A stretch of DNA of 64,000 nucleotides, taken from NCBI GenBank assembly GCA_030625775.1, contig DAOUQC010000013.1:1-64000 (forward strand), in the 5' to 3' direction. The notes beneath the pieces are model-generated. The model was not told the DNA's origin and made no database searches. It saw only the letters and a list, made by a program, of their open reading frames with translations. The position numbers and the translations under genes are program-made. Positions within the stretch are counted from its first letter, which is position 1, and every line of letters begins with the position of its first letter. Shown here piece after piece: positions 36,641 through 45,200 of this stretch. The stretch is from Verrucomicrobiota bacterium. Its GTDB lineage: Bacteria; Verrucomicrobiota; Verrucomicrobiia; Verrucomicrobiales; DEV007.

Positions 36641-38137
36641 TTATCCAGTACCAGTCACCATCAAACTAGCGAGCTTCAATAGGAGTTGAGGTTTCACAAA
36701 CAATACGATTGCCAATGCAGCGGTAATACAAATCGGCACTACACAGGCCCAGGGTGCTTCTGCTGTTGATTTCCATGAAAAAGGCTGACTGGCCAATTGC
36801 CGGTCTTTGGGGAAAAAAGCACGGTAAGCAATCGGCAGCAAATAAGCTGCATTCAATAGCGTGCTGACCAAAAACACGGTAACTAATAACGGTTGCCCCG
36901 CATCCATTGCCCCGGTCACCAGATAGAATTTACTGATCAAACCACCTGTCGGAGGCAAGCCGATCACACTCAAGGCCCCGATCGTGAATGCCGCAAAAGT
37001 GAAGGGCATCTTGCGGCCCAAACCGTCCATTTCACTAATATATTTCTTGCCTGTTGCCACAAACACTGCTCCCGCACACATGAACAAAGTGATTTTTCCT
37101 GCAGCGTGCATCGCAATATGTGTCATCGAACCCATTACTGCCCGGTCCGTCAAAAGGGAAACACCCAGAATAATGTAAGCCAACTGACCAATCGTTGAAA
37201 AAGCCAGTCGTCGCTTCAGATTATCCTGCGTCAAGGCAATCAATGATGATGTGATCACTGTGAATGCGGCGATCCACGAAACCACAATGGCGATGTCCAG
37301 CTCCTTCAAAAATTCCAGGCCAAACACCCCGGTGAAAACCCGGATAATGCAAAACACCCCTACCTTCACCACGGCCACGGCATGCAATAAAGCCGACACC
37401 GGCGTCGGCGCCACCATCGCTCCCGGTAACCAGGAATGAAAAGGCATCAAGCCAGCCTTGGAAAAACCAAAGGTAAACAACAGTAACAATACGAGAGCCG
37501 TCGCCCCCTCTACACTGCCCACAAGAAATCCCGCAGTCGAAAACTCAAGCCCGGTCGCAGACGCTTTTACATAACAAAAAATGAGAGCCGGCAAAGCGAA
37601 ACCCACTGAGGTGCCCAACAAATAAGTGAGATATTTTCGACCACCGCTGCGGGCCTCTTTATCCTGATGATGAGTGACCAAAGGCCAGGTCGCCAGGGAC
37701 AGTATTTCGTAAAACAAATAGAGTGTCAGCAGGTTACCCGCAAAAGCAACGCCCATCGTCGCTGTCAGCGAAACTGCAAAGAATGCAAAAAAACGAGTCT
37801 GTGAATGCTCTTTCAATCCCCGCATGTACCCGACTGAATACAGCGAAGTAACGATCCACAAAGTCGACGCCACCAAGGCAAACAGCAAGCCCAGGCCATC
37901 CACACGGAACTTGATCGGAACGTCCCTGGTGATCTGCACCAGCATGCATTCCAGCACCTTGCCCGACAACACCTCCGGCACCATCGAGATCACAAAACCG
38001 AGCATGACAATCCCGGCCACAAAGGTGGCCCCTTCACGCAAAAATGATTCCTTGCGCAACAAAATAATTGGAATAACTGCCAGCAAAGCACTCAGGCAAG
38101 CCCACAAAGGTGTGTATGTCTGGATCACTTCCGGCAT
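36641..38137 (-). CDS. mrpD: Mrp-type antiporter subunit D homologue (second copy)
   Basis: 498-residue proton-antiporter membrane protein with about 14 helices. The conserved Glu lies in LYLFYEILSLATW and the Lys in VAVVKVGVFCIIRV; PTPVSALLHAVAVV is a typical family block. The ATG at 38137 overlaps the TGA of the preceding mrpD by one base (TGATG), showing translational coupling; a TTG one codon upstream is less likely. Confidence 0.88.
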   Translation of the reverse strand: MPEVIQTYTPLWACLSALLAVIPIILLRKESFLREGATFVAGIVMLGFVISMVPEVLSGKVLECMLVQITRDVPIKFRVDGLGLLFALVASTLWIVTSLYSVGYMRGLKEHSQTRFFAFFAVSLTATMGVAFAGNLLTLYLFYEILSLATWPLVTHHQDKEARSGGRKYLTYLLGTSVGFALPALIFCYVKASATGLEFSTAGFLVGSVEGATALVLLLLFTFGFSKAGLMPFHSWLPGAMVAPTPVSALLHAVAVVKVGVFCIIRVFTGVFGLEFLKELDIAIVVSWIAAFTVITSSLIALTQDNLKRRLAFSTIGQLAYIILGVSLLTDRAVMGSMTHIAMHAAGKITLFMCAGAVFVATGKKYISEMDGLGRKMPFTFAAFTIGALSVIGLPPTGGLISKFYLVTGAMDAGQPLLVTVFLVSTLLNAAYLLPIAYRAFFPKDRQLASQPFSWKSTAEAPWACVVPICITAALAIVLFVKPQLLLKLASLMVTGTG

Positions 38138-39687
38138 CAACCCAGGCCTCCTTCCCCTGACAAAACTGCCGATCCGATCACCTCTGCCCCCTTCAATGAG
38201 CGTTCGATCAAGTCTACGAGATCCTGATTGAAAATACCCAGCAATATAATGATCACCGCCGTCGTCAATAGCGGAACCAAGGCACTCAAGCGGGCCTCTT
38301 TAATCACACTCCTTTCAGAATGATCAGCATGGTGCCCGTGCCCCTCAACCGGCTTTTTACCAAAGTAGGCAATTTCAAAAATCCGGAAAAATAACACCGC
38401 ATTGACTAGGCTGGAAATCAACAATGCGACCACGTAACCCCAATGGCCAGACTCCATGCCGCCACGGATCAGATACAGCTTGCTGAAAAAACCGCAGGTC
38501 GGCGGGATGCCGATCATCGCCAGGGCCCCGACCACAAAACCTGCCATCGTCAGCGGCATTTTGCGAAACATGCCGTCCAATTGATCAATGCGGACCACAC
38601 CCGCTTGTTTGAGAAAAATGCCTGCTGCTAAAAACATGCACAAGGTCATGAAGGCATCGCTCATGATGTGATAAACCGTACCCACCATGCCCCAGTGATT
38701 TGCCAACCAGGCACCGCCGACCATATACCCCACCTCGGCAACAATGATGTAACAGAACATTTTTTTCAATTCCACCTGGGCCAGCGCCATCACCGAACCC
38801 GCCAGAATGGCAATAACGGCCATGCCCACCATCCACTGACTGTATTGCAGATTCTCGAATACCCACTCGGTGCCAAACACCGTCAACATCATGCGAACCA
38901 TCACATACACTCCGACTTTTGTCATCAAGGGAGCCACCACACAAGAGGTCGACGAAGGGCAATAGGAATAAGCATTGGGCAGCCAGCCAAAAAGCGGAAA
39001 AAAAGCCATCTTGATCATCAAGCCTACTATGATCATCACAAAAGCAACAACAATGGCAGACGATACCCCTTCGAGGCCGGTAATTGCCTGATGAATTTCC
39101 ACCATATTCAAAGTTCCCGTCCGCAAATACAGGTAACCCACGCCGAGCAGATAAAACGACGCACCGATCGTTCCCATTATGATGTAGCTGAAAGCCGCTA
39201 CCGCCGCACGTCTCGACTTGCCCATCGCAATCAGTGCATAGGAGGTTAGTGAAGAGACCTCAAGCAAGACATACAAATTAAAAGCATCCCCGGTGATCAC
39301 CATGCCGGACAAACCCATGATCAAGAGCAAATAAAGTATATAGAACAATGGGGTCTTTTCAGTCTTGTCCTCCTTCACCCGGCGAAATGAAAACACTGCT
39401 GCCAACAATCCCACGGTCGTGATCGTCAATAGCACCAGGGCGTTGATCGTATCAATTCTCAGCTCAATCCCGATACCCACTGGGCGACTCCAGCCAGCAA
39501 CAAAATATCTGATCACGCCCTCATTGATCACCCGCTGCAAAATGCCCAGGGACACCGCAAGCGCAAGCGCCAATGCCGTCACTGTCACCGGAAAACAAAT
39601 GCGCCGGTCTGCCATACCGGCCAGACCTACCAACAAGGCACCAAACAACAGCACCAAGAGAACCAGAATGGGGTATTGCTCAGCCAT
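38137..39687 (-). CDS. mrpD: Mrp-type antiporter subunit D homologue (first copy)
   Basis: 516-residue polytopic subunit. Conserved Glu in NLYVLLEVSSLTSYA and Lys in MTKVGVYVMVRM. A His-rich loop (EGHGHHADHSERS) sits near residue 455, ahead of the last helix. Its start overlaps the MrpC-like gene by eight bases, and the next mrpD copy follows with a one-base overlap. All three MrpD-type proteins of the operon therefore keep the residues needed for ion conduction. Confidence 0.88.
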   Translation of the reverse strand: MAEQYPILVLLVLLFGALLVGLAGMADRRICFPVTVTALALALAVSLGILQRVINEGVIRYFVAGWSRPVGIGIELRIDTINALVLLTITTVGLLAAVFSFRRVKEDKTEKTPLFYILYLLLIMGLSGMVITGDAFNLYVLLEVSSLTSYALIAMGKSRRAAVAAFSYIIMGTIGASFYLLGVGYLYLRTGTLNMVEIHQAITGLEGVSSAIVVAFVMIIVGLMIKMAFFPLFGWLPNAYSYCPSSTSCVVAPLMTKVGVYVMVRMMLTVFGTEWVFENLQYSQWMVGMAVIAILAGSVMALAQVELKKMFCYIIVAEVGYMVGGAWLANHWGMVGTVYHIMSDAFMTLCMFLAAGIFLKQAGVVRIDQLDGMFRKMPLTMAGFVVGALAMIGIPPTCGFFSKLYLIRGGMESGHWGYVVALLISSLVNAVLFFRIFEIAYFGKKPVEGHGHHADHSERSVIKEARLSALVPLLTTAVIIILLGIFNQDLVDLIERSLKGAEVIGSAVLSGEGGLG

Positions 39688-40159
39688 CGTTTTCTGCCGC
39701 CTTTATTTTGGCTAAAATCTCACTCTCTTCCAGAGTGCCGTAATTTTTATAAATCACCTGGGATACCGCCAGTGCCACGCCAAGTGTCGCCACGCCAACC
39801 ACAATCGCCGTCAGCATCAATACGTGCGGAAGCGGATTGGAATAATCGTCTGGATTGATGGCGTGGCTTTCATGCCCCGATGCTGCGTGTTCAGACGGCG
39901 AATGCCCCGCAGCAGCAGCAAGCATTTCGACCTGCTCTACCTCCACCGCATGATGTTCCAAAATTGGGATCGTCGCTCCGTCTTTCACTCCAGCGGACAC
40001 ATAAAACAAAATAATTGCAGTCTGAAAAATCGACATGCCGATCAGCTTTTTGATCAGATTATTTTTCGTAATCATGGCATACAAGCCGATCATCATCAGG
40101 ATAACTGCTATCCAGAAGTTGAAGTGATCTATTACGTATTGCTTGAATATTTCACCCAT
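39680..40159 (-). CDS. mrpC: Mrp-type antiporter subunit C (NuoK-like) with His-rich loop
   Basis: 159-residue NuoK/MrpC homologue with three helices (about 13-30, 38-57 and 112-133). Family blocks include MIGLYAMITKNNLIKKLIG and NPLPHVLMLTAIVVGVA. Between helices two and three there is an insertion of about 40 residues (68-107) with histidines at 69, 70, 86, 91, 96 and 99, where typical MrpC has only a short loop. The loop could bind metal or be a flexible extramembrane element. It lies nine bases after the MrpB-like gene and overlaps the following mrpD by eight bases. Confidence 0.85.
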   Translation of the reverse strand: MGEIFKQYVIDHFNFWIAVILMMIGLYAMITKNNLIKKLIGMSIFQTAIILFYVSAGVKDGATIPILEHHAVEVEQVEMLAAAAGHSPSEHAASGHESHAINPDDYSNPLPHVLMLTAIVVGVATLGVALAVSQVIYKNYGTLEESEILAKIKAAENDG

Positions 40160-40168
40160 GACTAAAAA

Positions 40169-40930
40169 CTAAAGTCCTCCTTCCAGTTCGCCCTTGCTTG
40201 CCAGGTTAGCGTAGATTGCAAACATGATGGCCGACACCGTAAAGGCGACGCCAACCTCAACTCCCAACATGCTGTGCGAACGCGCCTCGGCCGCATCGAT
40301 GCCCGGCAACAGCACATGGAGCACCCCGTAATCGAGAAAATTCTCTCCCAGAAGCAAACACATCACCCCGAATCCCGAGTAGATCACCACTCCTGCAAAA
40401 GCGAGTTTCACATAACTTTTTTCGGGCAACCTTTCCAATGCGGGGTCCAAGCCTTGCGCAATAGCGGTTAAAATAAAACTCGCCCCCAGAATCACTCCCC
40501 CTTGAAAACCCCCACCCGGGCTGTGGTGACCATGAGCGATCACATAAAGCGCAAACAACTGCAAAACCGGAATCAGCAAACGGCAAGTGGTGCCGATAAT
40601 GATATCATGATGGTCGCCAATTTCATGCCGTGGTGAAGGCCGTGCGCCTCCCGGGATCTGGTTCATCACTCGCAAAATGGCCATGATGGCGATTCCCGCA
40701 ATCAATACCACCACCGTCTCAAACATAGTATCATAGCCACGATAGTCAGCCAGAACAGCAGTCACCATATTGGGGACCCCGGAATCTTCTATTGTTTTTT
40801 CAATGTAATATTGCGATACCGGACTGGCATTGGCAGGAGAATGCGCATCCCCCCATTTGGGAAAATCATCCATTGCCGAAAGCAAAAGCCCTCCTGTGAA
40901 TAATACCGCTATCAGTCCGACCCACTTCAT
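40169..40930 (-). CDS. mrpB: Fused MbhE-like/MrpB antiporter subunit
   Basis: 253-residue membrane protein made of two parts. The first about 95 residues (SQYYIEKTIEDSGVPNMVTA, then VLADYRGYDTMFETVV) match the MbhE segment, which corresponds to the last helices of MrpA in other bacteria. From about 110 onward it is MrpB (LIPVLQLFALYVIAHGHHSP, GGGFQGGVILG). The ATG at 40930 is chosen: a TTG 15 codons upstream lies inside the neighbouring gene, whose TGA ends only four bases before. This fusion helps explain why no full-length MrpA is present. Confidence 0.85.
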   Translation of the reverse strand: MKWVGLIAVLFTGGLLLSAMDDFPKWGDAHSPANASPVSQYYIEKTIEDSGVPNMVTAVLADYRGYDTMFETVVVLIAGIAIMAILRVMNQIPGGARPSPRHEIGDHHDIIIGTTCRLLIPVLQLFALYVIAHGHHSPGGGFQGGVILGASFILTAIAQGLDPALERLPEKSYVKLAFAGVVIYSGFGVMCLLLGENFLDYGVLHVLLPGIDAAEARSHSMLGVEVGVAFTVSAIMFAIYANLASKGELEGGL

Positions 40931-40934
40931 ATCT

Positions 40935-41180
40935 TCAATCCGATGAATCCCTCCTGGTATTATAAACGGTAGCAATCAGAATAACCGCACTGATCCCCGC
41001 TCCGACGGTCGCCTCGGTGAAGGCCACATCCACGGCCCCCATGCCTGCCCACAACAGACAGATAAGAAAGCTGTAAGTTCCAAAAACCATCGAAGCCGCC
41101 AGCAAATCCTTCACCCTCAAAGAGATCACCGCCGTGACCACGAGAAAAATAAGAAGGATAATGTCGAACTGCCAAATCAT
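40935..41180 (-). CDS. MbhD-like antiporter subunit (DUF4040)
   Basis: 81-residue protein with three hydrophobic helices. The segment AVDVAFTEATVGAGISAVIL is the hallmark of the MbhD/DUF4040 domain, which in standard Mrp systems is part of the C-terminal region of MrpA. Here it is a separate gene, as in the archaeal Mbh hydrogenase operon. It is four bases from the next gene and 13 from the previous one. Confidence 0.85.
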   Translation of the reverse strand: MIWQFDIILLIFLVVTAVISLRVKDLLAASMVFGTYSFLICLLWAGMGAVDVAFTEATVGAGISAVILIATVYNTRRDSSD

Positions 41181-41193
41181 GGGATGAAATCTT

Positions 41194-41571
41194 CTAGCCT
41201 CTACCTTTCACTTTTGGTTCCCTCAAAGCATTGCCTTTTTTATGTGTCAACGGCTCAATACCATCCTCGTAACCCGCATCCATCAGCGCATGAGTCGCCG
41301 TCGGCGAAGTCAGCATGATGAAAGCACAGATAGCGAGCAATTTGATCACTACCAATAAATCGGCCCAGACAAAATCCATCCAATGGATTTGGCCCAGGTG
41401 ATAAACAGCAAATCCCATGATCACCAGCAAGCTGGACAAAGTATCACCCTTCCCCGCCGCATGCATGCGGGTGTAAAAATCAGGAAAACGCAGCACTCCG
41501 ACCACCGAGCCAAAGAAAAACAGCAGGCCGGTCAGGATCAAAATAATGCTGATGGTATTGATGATGATCAT
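41194..41571 (-). CDS. mrpG: Mrp-type antiporter subunit G
   Basis: 125-residue protein with three helices. The sequence GVLRFPDFYTRMHAAGKGDT is diagnostic for MrpG/MnhG. The ATG at 41571 is four bases after the mrpF stop; the frame is open upstream into mrpF, but the family start is MIIINTISI. The tail (HKKGNALREPKVKGRG) is basic and variable. Confidence 0.9.
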   Translation of the reverse strand: MIIINTISIILILTGLLFFFGSVVGVLRFPDFYTRMHAAGKGDTLSSLLVIMGFAVYHLGQIHWMDFVWADLLVVIKLLAICAFIMLTSPTATHALMDAGYEDGIEPLTHKKGNALREPKVKGRG

Positions 41572-41575
41572 ATCC

Positions 41576-41887
41576 TCAAAATTCCTCCGCCTCCCCTTCA
41601 ACATCAATCTCCCCACCGAGTGCTTTTGAACGGTGAAAAAATCTGGCGGCAGCCAGCGACCCGATAAAATTCAGCAGACCATAGGCCAAGGCAAAATCCA
41701 CAAACATTTCAATCCGTCCTCCGGGAAAAATCGTGCCTATAAAAACCAGCAATACCGCCGTTTTGGTACCGATCACATTAACCGCCACAATCCGGTCGAT
41801 CGCCGTCGGCCCAATGTTCATCCGATAAAAAACCGGCACCATCATGAGCAACAAAGCTATACCTGCCCATACAAAAAAAGCATTCAT
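41576..41887 (-). CDS. mrpF: Mrp-type antiporter subunit F
   Basis: 103-residue, three-helix protein. RMNIGPTAIDRIVAVNVIGT and the downstream DFALAYGLLNFIGSLA are typical of MrpF/MnhF. The start MNAFFVW at 41887 is one base from the MrpE stop, so the upstream extension in the frame is excluded. Small stabilising or assembly subunit of the complex. Confidence 0.9.
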   Translation of the reverse strand: MNAFFVWAGIALLLMMVPVFYRMNIGPTAIDRIVAVNVIGTKTAVLLVFIGTIFPGGRIEMFVDFALAYGLLNFIGSLAAARFFHRSKALGGEIDVEGEAEEF

Positions 41888-41888
41888 C

Positions 41889-42419
41889 TCAGCTGCCTCC
41901 TTTCCGCTGTGACCCATCCTCAGGTGCCCTCGCCTCGGAGCGATAGATGCGGGCAATACGACGCTCCATCTCACCATCCAGTCCAGCTGCCGCCGCTTCA
42001 TTGATCGCATGCACGTAAAAATCAGCCCCCTTGATTTTGATCGTTACCGTTCCCGGGGTCAGGGTGATCGAATTGGCGAGCAGGAACTTGGCGAAGTCTG
42101 ATTTCAACTTGGTTTTGAAATGCACAATGCTCGGATTGACCTGCTCCATGGCATTGGGTGACAGAGAGAGTTTTAAAATTGCTATATTTGCCAGAAAAAT
42201 TTGCCCCAGCATCCATAGAAAATACCAGGCCAGCTTCCAGCCTTCATGAACACGCTCCCATATCGAGTCTTGCCGGTTACGGAATAATAAATCAGACGAC
42301 ATCCACGTCACCAAAGCGCAGGAGATCAAGCCAAGCGCCAAATGGAATGCATCAAACTGGCCTGAGAGCACCACCCAGGTAATCAATAACAATACAAAAA
42401 TAAAAGTGCGGTTTCCCAT
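41889..42419 (-). CDS. mrpE: Mrp-type antiporter subunit E
   Basis: 176-residue subunit with N-terminal helices (FIFVLLLITWVVLSG) and a soluble C-terminal domain bearing the family block LLANSITLTPGTVTI. First gene of the operon that runs E-F-G-MbhD-(MbhE/B)-C-D-D-small protein-D and ends with ribE. The same gene order is known from the sodium/proton module of archaeal Mbh hydrogenases. The operon start should be near 42420-42500, where no strong promoter was recognised. Confidence 0.9.
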   Translation of the reverse strand: MGNRTFIFVLLLITWVVLSGQFDAFHLALGLISCALVTWMSSDLLFRNRQDSIWERVHEGWKLAWYFLWMLGQIFLANIAILKLSLSPNAMEQVNPSIVHFKTKLKSDFAKFLLANSITLTPGTVTIKIKGADFYVHAINEAAAAGLDGEMERRIARIYRSEARAPEDGSQRKGGS

Positions 42420-42513
42420 CTCTTAATCCGGCCCGAGCATCTTTTCAAAAAACATAAAACAAGCTGCTACCGTTTATAAGAGAAGAGCCCCGAAGTCAAT
42501 TCCAGAAGTGTTC

Positions 42514-44067
42514 TCAGGCCTCACCATTCTTCACTTTTTTGAGCAATTGGGACAGCTCCTTAACCACCTCGGGTTTCTCATCCCAGAGATTTTTTGTTTC
42601 TGAAGGGTCATCCTTCAAGTTATAGAGTTGCCCGGCCGGCCCGCCCTCTTTTGCAGGGTCAATCTCTCGAGGACGGGTAAAACCACCGGAACCACGATGC
42701 TCAATCAGTTTCCAGTCCCCTTTGCGAATAGCGAACATTCCCCAAAGCGAATGATGCACCGCGTATTCCCTTAAAGGCTCCACTGTTTTTTTCCCCAACA
42801 AGGCAGGCAGAATGTTCCGACTGTCCTCGCCTGCTGATTGCTGCAATTCGGCTCCCGTGATCGCCGCACAGGTTGCCAGCAGATCCGTCAATTCGATCAA
42901 CTCGTCTGAAGTCGAACCTGCAGGCGTTTTCCCCGGCCAGCGCACGATGAAAGGAACACGGTGACCGCCCTCCCATATATCCGCCTTGGTGCCACGCAGA
43001 TGAATATTCCCCTGATGGCCAAAGTCTTTCGCATATTGACCGCGCTTATTAACCCGGTAATACTTCAGATCATCCACCTCTTGAGGTTGCCACCAATGAT
43101 AAAGCCCTCCATTGTCAGAGGTAAAAATGACCAGAGTATTATCAGCCATTGCCGTGCGATCCAAAGCATCCAGCACCGCTCCCACAAAAGCATCTGTCTC
43201 CACCACAAAATCACCATACTCGCCAGCCTTGCTTTTACCGCGATACTCCACATTCGGAGCCAGGGGCAAATGTGGCGAGGTCAGCGGCGCGTACAAGAAA
43301 AACGGGCGCCCCGTTTTTTGCCGGGCATAATTTTCAATAAGACCTATCGCCTCTCCGGTAAGGCGCGGCATGACCCCGGTAATCGTAAAATCCGGAGACC
43401 TCATGCCTTCGTCAACCGACACAAAATCAGTGCTAATTCGATCCTGCTTCCATATTGGCAAATAGAGGGGCCTATCATTTTTCAGGTAGCAAAATGGCGA
43501 CATGTTCAAGGAGGCCGATATCCCGAAATATTGGTCAAAGCCTACTGCGGTAGGCCCGCCCTTGATGGCAATCTTATAGTCCACCTCAAATCCGTTTCGC
43601 GGACGTTTTTTCTTTTCAGTCGGAATCCACGGTACGGCATTCCCTTCTTTATCCGTCCACTGCATGCCAAGATGCCATTTACCCACACAGGCTGTATCAT
43701 ACCCTCGCCGCTTTAATAGCGCCGGCACGGTGAGCCTGTTTTTTTCGATCAAAGGAGGATCAAAACCATCCAGCACACGCTCCTTTAATCGCGTACGCCA
43801 ACTGTAACGTCCGGTTAGAATTCCGTAACGAGTTGGTGTGCACACCGCCGAAGGGGTATGCGCATCAGTGAACCGCATGCCCTCTTTTGCCAATCTGTCG
43901 ATATAGGGCGTATCGATTTTTGAATTTGGATTATAACAACTGGTGTCCCCGTACCCAAAATCATCAGCTAGAATATAAACGATATTCGGAAATTTTGTTT
44001 CAGCTGCTGACAAGCTGAAACAAACAGAAAAAATAAGACCGAGACTTATAGCGGGAATTTTTTTCAT
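42514..44067 (-). CDS. Secreted sulfatase (family S1, Cys type), arylsulfatase A-like
   Basis: 517-residue sulfatase with signal peptide MKKIPAISLGLIFSVCFSLS. IVYILADDFGYGD binds the metal; the catalytic motif is AVCTPTRYGILTG with Cys76. GKWHLGM, SPHLPLAP and FTSDNGGLY complete the active site, and the C-terminal LIEHRG and YNLKDDPSETKNL blocks are typical. No C-terminal accessory domain is attached, unlike the two sulfatases at 10-13.7 kb. It lies between the Mrp operon and a divergent thioredoxin-fold gene and is probably monocistronic. Confidence 0.93.
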   Translation of the reverse strand: MKKIPAISLGLIFSVCFSLSAAETKFPNIVYILADDFGYGDTSCYNPNSKIDTPYIDRLAKEGMRFTDAHTPSAVCTPTRYGILTGRYSWRTRLKERVLDGFDPPLIEKNRLTVPALLKRRGYDTACVGKWHLGMQWTDKEGNAVPWIPTEKKKRPRNGFEVDYKIAIKGGPTAVGFDQYFGISASLNMSPFCYLKNDRPLYLPIWKQDRISTDFVSVDEGMRSPDFTITGVMPRLTGEAIGLIENYARQKTGRPFFLYAPLTSPHLPLAPNVEYRGKSKAGEYGDFVVETDAFVGAVLDALDRTAMADNTLVIFTSDNGGLYHWWQPQEVDDLKYYRVNKRGQYAKDFGHQGNIHLRGTKADIWEGGHRVPFIVRWPGKTPAGSTSDELIELTDLLATCAAITGAELQQSAGEDSRNILPALLGKKTVEPLREYAVHHSLWGMFAIRKGDWKLIEHRGSGGFTRPREIDPAKEGGPAGQLYNLKDDPSETKNLWDEKPEVVKELSQLLKKVKNGEA

Positions 44068-44271
44068 CTATTCGTAATTAGCAGATAGAAAGTTGAGCGC
44101 TTTTTGAACGTTGAGTGCTTTTTATTTGTGCGCCGACTAACACACCCAAGGTATCTCAATACACAATACCTCGTCGCAATTCAAGCCGAACAGCGTAATA
44201 CCACCCAAGCCTGAGTGCCTCCAGCAAGAACCTGATATTGAGTTTAGAGCAGACAGGACTATCATTGCCCT

Positions 44272-45093
44272 GTGGTGAATTTTTCTATCTGCCATTGTCA
44301 TTTTCCTGATTTGAATCGCCTGATCCTGGCGATGACAATCAGCGTCTTCATGCTGACTCCCCTCCTGGCCCAGTCACAGGGAAAAAAAACCCCCATCGCC
44401 AAGCCTATTACCAATCCCGAAGGTTTGATCAAACGGTCAGGTGTGATCCCTACCGAGATTCCCCTGCAACCAAACACTTCAAGCGATCCGAATGCCGCCA
44501 CCTGGGAACGCAATCCCCACCGGGCATTCTCTATAGCCAAAACCAAGCAAAAACCCATGCTGCTGCTCTTTACCGCACAATGGAATACTTTGTGCCAGCA
44601 ACTCAGCTCAGAAGTGTTTTCATCAAAAACCTTCAATATCTATGCGAAAAAAAATCTAGTTCTTTGTTATCTCGATTTCCCCCGCGACCCACTCGACATC
44701 CCAGACGCATTACGCGACTTGAAAGAAAAATTCAAAATTCGCGGACTTCCTGTGCTGCTGGTTTTTGATCCCAATGGCCATGTGGTTGATCAAGTCACCG
44801 GCTACCGCAGTGGCCGTCCGGTGGATTATTTTAAAAAACTGAAATTGGTGACCGATATTCAACTCGCTGATATTGCGCAAAAGCGTAAAATTCTGGCCGA
44901 CCGGGGCTACCGAGAATGGATAAATAACAAAGGTCAGACCTTTTTTGCCCTGTTTGTCCGGCGAAATGAATCTTCAATCACGTTAAAAGCCGTTTCTGGT
45001 GAAAAATGGAATCTTAAAATCAAAGACCTCTCTCCCTCTGACCAATCCTACACCCGATCCTTCCCCTCCGATCCACCAGCAAAGCACAAATAG
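44272..45093 (+). CDS. Exported thioredoxin-fold protein with C-terminal SHD1-like domain
   Basis: About 273 residues, start uncertain: GTG at 44272 gives the full length, while TTG 44311 or ATG 44332 would start directly at the signal sequence (LILAMTISVFMLTPLLA). The middle (about 85-200) is a thioredoxin fold of the DUF255/thiol-disulfide type (KPMLLLFTAQWNTLC, then KFKIRGLPVLLVFD with cis-Pro). The CxxC site is reduced to NTLC, so it has one active-site cysteine and cannot form a standard disulfide. The last 55 residues (YREWINNKGQ, then LSPSDQSYTRSF) match the SHD1-like domain common in PVC proteins. Role unknown; perhaps chaperone-like. Confidence 0.75.
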   Translation: MVNFSICHCHFPDLNRLILAMTISVFMLTPLLAQSQGKKTPIAKPITNPEGLIKRSGVIPTEIPLQPNTSSDPNAATWERNPHRAFSIAKTKQKPMLLLFTAQWNTLCQQLSSEVFSSKTFNIYAKKNLVLCYLDFPRDPLDIPDALRDLKEKFKIRGLPVLLVFDPNGHVVDQVTGYRSGRPVDYFKKLKLVTDIQLADIAQKRKILADRGYREWINNKGQTFFALFVRRNESSITLKAVSGEKWNLKIKDLSPSDQSYTRSFPSDPPAKHK

Positions 45094-45200
45094 GTAGTAT
45101 CGCTTTCCATAAGAGCCTTCAAGAATGAAAGTTTCTAGTCGACACTTCGCAAGAGATGGATAGATTGCTTTTTTTTGAGGCGACCACCACCCTTTATTTC

